Part shown: piece by piece, positions 5,487-6,588 of the stretch
Numbering within the stretch: the first letter of the stretch is position 1
Layout of the letters: each line of letters begins with the position of its first letter
NCBI GenBank assembly: GCA_039920645.1
Contig: JBDSDI010000174.1
Coordinates: 1-6,588 of the forward strand
Direction: 5' to 3'
Source: CAMCVE01 sp039920645
GTDB taxonomy: Bacteria; Bdellovibrionota; UBA2428
DNA length: 6,588 nt
The notes under the pieces: model-generated
Databases searched by the model: none
Told to the model about the DNA's origin: nothing
The model's input: the letters and a program-made list of their open reading frames with translations, nothing else
Program-made: the position numbers and the translations under genes

Positions 5487-5558
5487 GAGGCAGGTGCGGG
5501 GCACGACTCGACTGTCCATTACGTCAAAACCACGACGCCTTATCGGCGGAATTATTCA

Positions 5559-5592
5559 AATGGCCAAGTTCCTGACAAGGGATTTGGCCATT
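5559..5592 (+). promoter_or_regulatory. 15-bp hairpin in the leader region of the unknown lipoprotein gene
   Basis: AATGGCCAAGTTCCT (5559-5573) pairs with AGGGATTTGGCCATT (5578-5592) around a GACA loop: 15 bp with two G-T pairs, including a perfect 9-bp outer inverted repeat (AATGGCCAA/TTGGCCATT). A T-rich stretch (CTTCTTTG, 5593-5600) follows, so the structure resembles an intrinsic terminator. However, no plus-strand gene lies upstream for it to terminate, because hlyIII points the other way. It ends 36 nt before ATG 5629. It is therefore either a leader attenuator or a double-stranded operator with TGGCCA arms. The RNA reading is favoured by the long imperfect stem and tetraloop, but this is inference. 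Confidence 0.6.
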
Positions 5593-5628
5593 CTTCTTTG
5601 TAAGATAGTCGGTGGAGGAATCCACGGC

Positions 5629-6513
5629 ATGTTTGTAATTTCGAAAAAGGTTCTCGCAACGGTTTCACTTGTCGCCCTGGCCTCGTGTTCGAGCCATCAA
5701 GGCGCGGGCGTCGGTCCCCAGGCCTATCGCCAGGCCCTCAATCAAGCCTTCGACGATCTGAAAGCTCGCAGTCCTGAAGGACGCGAAGTCGCTTCCGAAC
5801 AAAGCATCGCAGTGGAAGCGGGCGCGGATTTCTCCAAGTTACGCGGCTCGATCGAAGTCGTGGTTTTTCCGAAAATGAGCAACATGGCCGAGAAGAGGCC
5901 CGGAGTCGTGCGGACCCAGTTCGGTCGCCCGACGACCTATAGTTTCAATGTCGTTCGCAATCTCGAATGCGCAAAGCTCGTTCGCGAGAATACCGACAAG
6001 TGGGCTCATCGCGAGAACTTTAAGACGGCGGCGGCCGGTCAGAGTTGCGCAATCTTGCGCATCTTCCAATCCGAACCCAAGCGTCTCGTCGCCAACGTTC
6101 GCCAGGGTGATATCAAGGAAACCCATCTTTATTTGGATTCCGATTATGCGGTTTACGGATACGACTATGAAATCATGCGCTCGAACCGTGAATCCGAAGT
6201 CGTGCACGTCGGAACCGACGAAGCCGTCGCATCCGGATCGAGTGGGCTTGGTATGATCCCGCTCGATCTTCCGCCCTCGAATTCCGCTTTATCCGTGGTG
6301 GCCGACAATCAGCCCTTGCACGTTTCCTCCGACGCGTTCGTGAATCGTAAACTGCAAGAGTTGCGGGTGAGTCCCAGCTGCTCTCGTGCCAAGAAGATCC
6401 TTTACAAAGACACCTTCGGACAGCGCAATGAAGTTCAATGGTGCCAAGGTGACGTGTGGCCCACCGTCGTCGAGAACGCGCGCTTCGTCGCTGTCCTGAA
6501 ACGCGGAAACTAA
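5629..6513 (+). CDS. Lipoprotein of unknown function
   Basis: The 294-residue product has a clear lipoprotein signal: K6-K7, hydrophobic VLATVSLVALAS and lipobox L17-A-S-C20. Four more cysteines, C114, C140, C251 and C272, suggest two disulfides (C114-C140 and C251-C272), as fits a periplasmic protein. The last 45 residues (SCSRAKKILYKDTFGQRNEVQWC, then GDVWPT and VENARFVAVLKR) look like a compact disulfide-bonded domain. I recognise no family. A longer frame opens at ATG 5494, but ATG 5629 is preferred: GGAGGAA (5614-5620) lies 8 nt before it and it puts the lipobox at position 20. The 15-bp hairpin upstream may control it. A gene for another exported protein starts 18 nt after its stop, so the two probably form an operon. 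There is no membrane segment beyond the signal. Confidence 0.85.
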   Translation: MFVISKKVLATVSLVALASCSSHQGAGVGPQAYRQALNQAFDDLKARSPEGREVASEQSIAVEAGADFSKLRGSIEVVVFPKMSNMAEKRPGVVRTQFGRPTTYSFNVVRNLECAKLVRENTDKWAHRENFKTAAAGQSCAILRIFQSEPKRLVANVRQGDIKETHLYLDSDYAVYGYDYEIMRSNRESEVVHVGTDEAVASGSSGLGMIPLDLPPSNSALSVVADNQPLHVSSDAFVNRKLQELRVSPSCSRAKKILYKDTFGQRNEVQWCQGDVWPTVVENARFVAVLKRGN

Positions 6514-6531
6514 GAAGAGGATAAAGACGTC

Positions 6532-6588
6532 ATGAAAATTTCGAAATCATTTTCGCTCCTCGCTCTTTCTCTGATCGCGACGCCCTCC
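6532..6588 (+). CDS. Start of an exported protein (3' truncated by window end)
   Basis: Nineteen codons are visible: MKISKSFSLLALSLIATPS. This is a typical signal peptide with a basic N-end and a hydrophobic core. No cysteine is reached, so lipidation cannot be judged. GAAGAGGA (6514-6521) just after the previous stop is a good ribosome site 10 nt before ATG 6532. The 18-nt gap points to co-transcription with the upstream lipoprotein. The function cannot be told from this fragment. Confidence 0.75.
   Translation, partial: MKISKSFSLLALSLIATPS

Noticed and set aside
5572..5606. CTGACA (5572) and TAAGAT (5601) as a -35/-10 pair
   Set aside because: The spacer is 23 bp, and transcription would start within the Shine-Dalgarno of the lipoprotein gene.
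5494..5628. N-terminal extension of the lipoprotein frame back to ATG 5494
   Set aside because: It would bury the lipobox at residue 65, places the hairpin inside coding sequence and lacks a good ribosome site; ATG 5629 has GGAGGAA and a proper signal.

Overview
The window reads as ordinary chromosome of a diderm (LPS-bearing) bacterium. It holds the tail of a fatty-acid synthesis gene, two outer-membrane assembly genes, two lipoproteins with clear lipoboxes, a tRNA and two small housekeeping or stress genes. A canonical sigma-54 promoter, moderate GC and many secreted or lipidated products would fit a deltaproteobacterial or Bdellovibrionota-type genome. That placement is inference; no marker in the window fixes the taxon. 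I see no phage, IS element, CRISPR or integrase.

Layout. Positions 1-3024 (+) are a tight operon: the 3' end of accD, then lptD (4-nt gap), then a LolA-family periplasmic carrier (ATGA overlap). It meets a minus-strand lipoprotein gene (3021-4163) tail to tail, with stop codons overlapping in the four bases TTAG. That lipoprotein has a low-complexity linker and a papain-like (NlpC/P60/CHAP-type) core with plausible Cys-His-Asp residues. A short divergent region (4164-4296) separates it from tRNA-Val(GAC) on the plus strand (4297-4373).

A minus-strand intrinsic terminator (4391-4427) closes a CsbD-family gene (4453-4662), which has a textbook -24/-12 sigma-54 promoter (4716-4732). Upstream of it, also on the minus strand, is a seven-TM hemolysin III/PAQR-family gene (4774-5469). 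A 159-bp divergent region holds its extended -10 promoter and a 15-bp hairpin in front of a plus-strand lipoprotein of unknown function (5629-6513). The start of another exported protein (6532 to the window end) follows it.

The functional theme is the envelope: LptD inserts LPS into the outer membrane, LolA-type carriers bring lipoproteins there (including, in general, the LptE partner of LptD), and two lipoproteins lie nearby. I did not find a clear new multi-gene system. The most interesting items are the sigma-54-driven csbD, the lipid-anchored papain-like protein, the leader hairpin of the second lipoprotein, and a 10-bp motif shared by two of the control regions.
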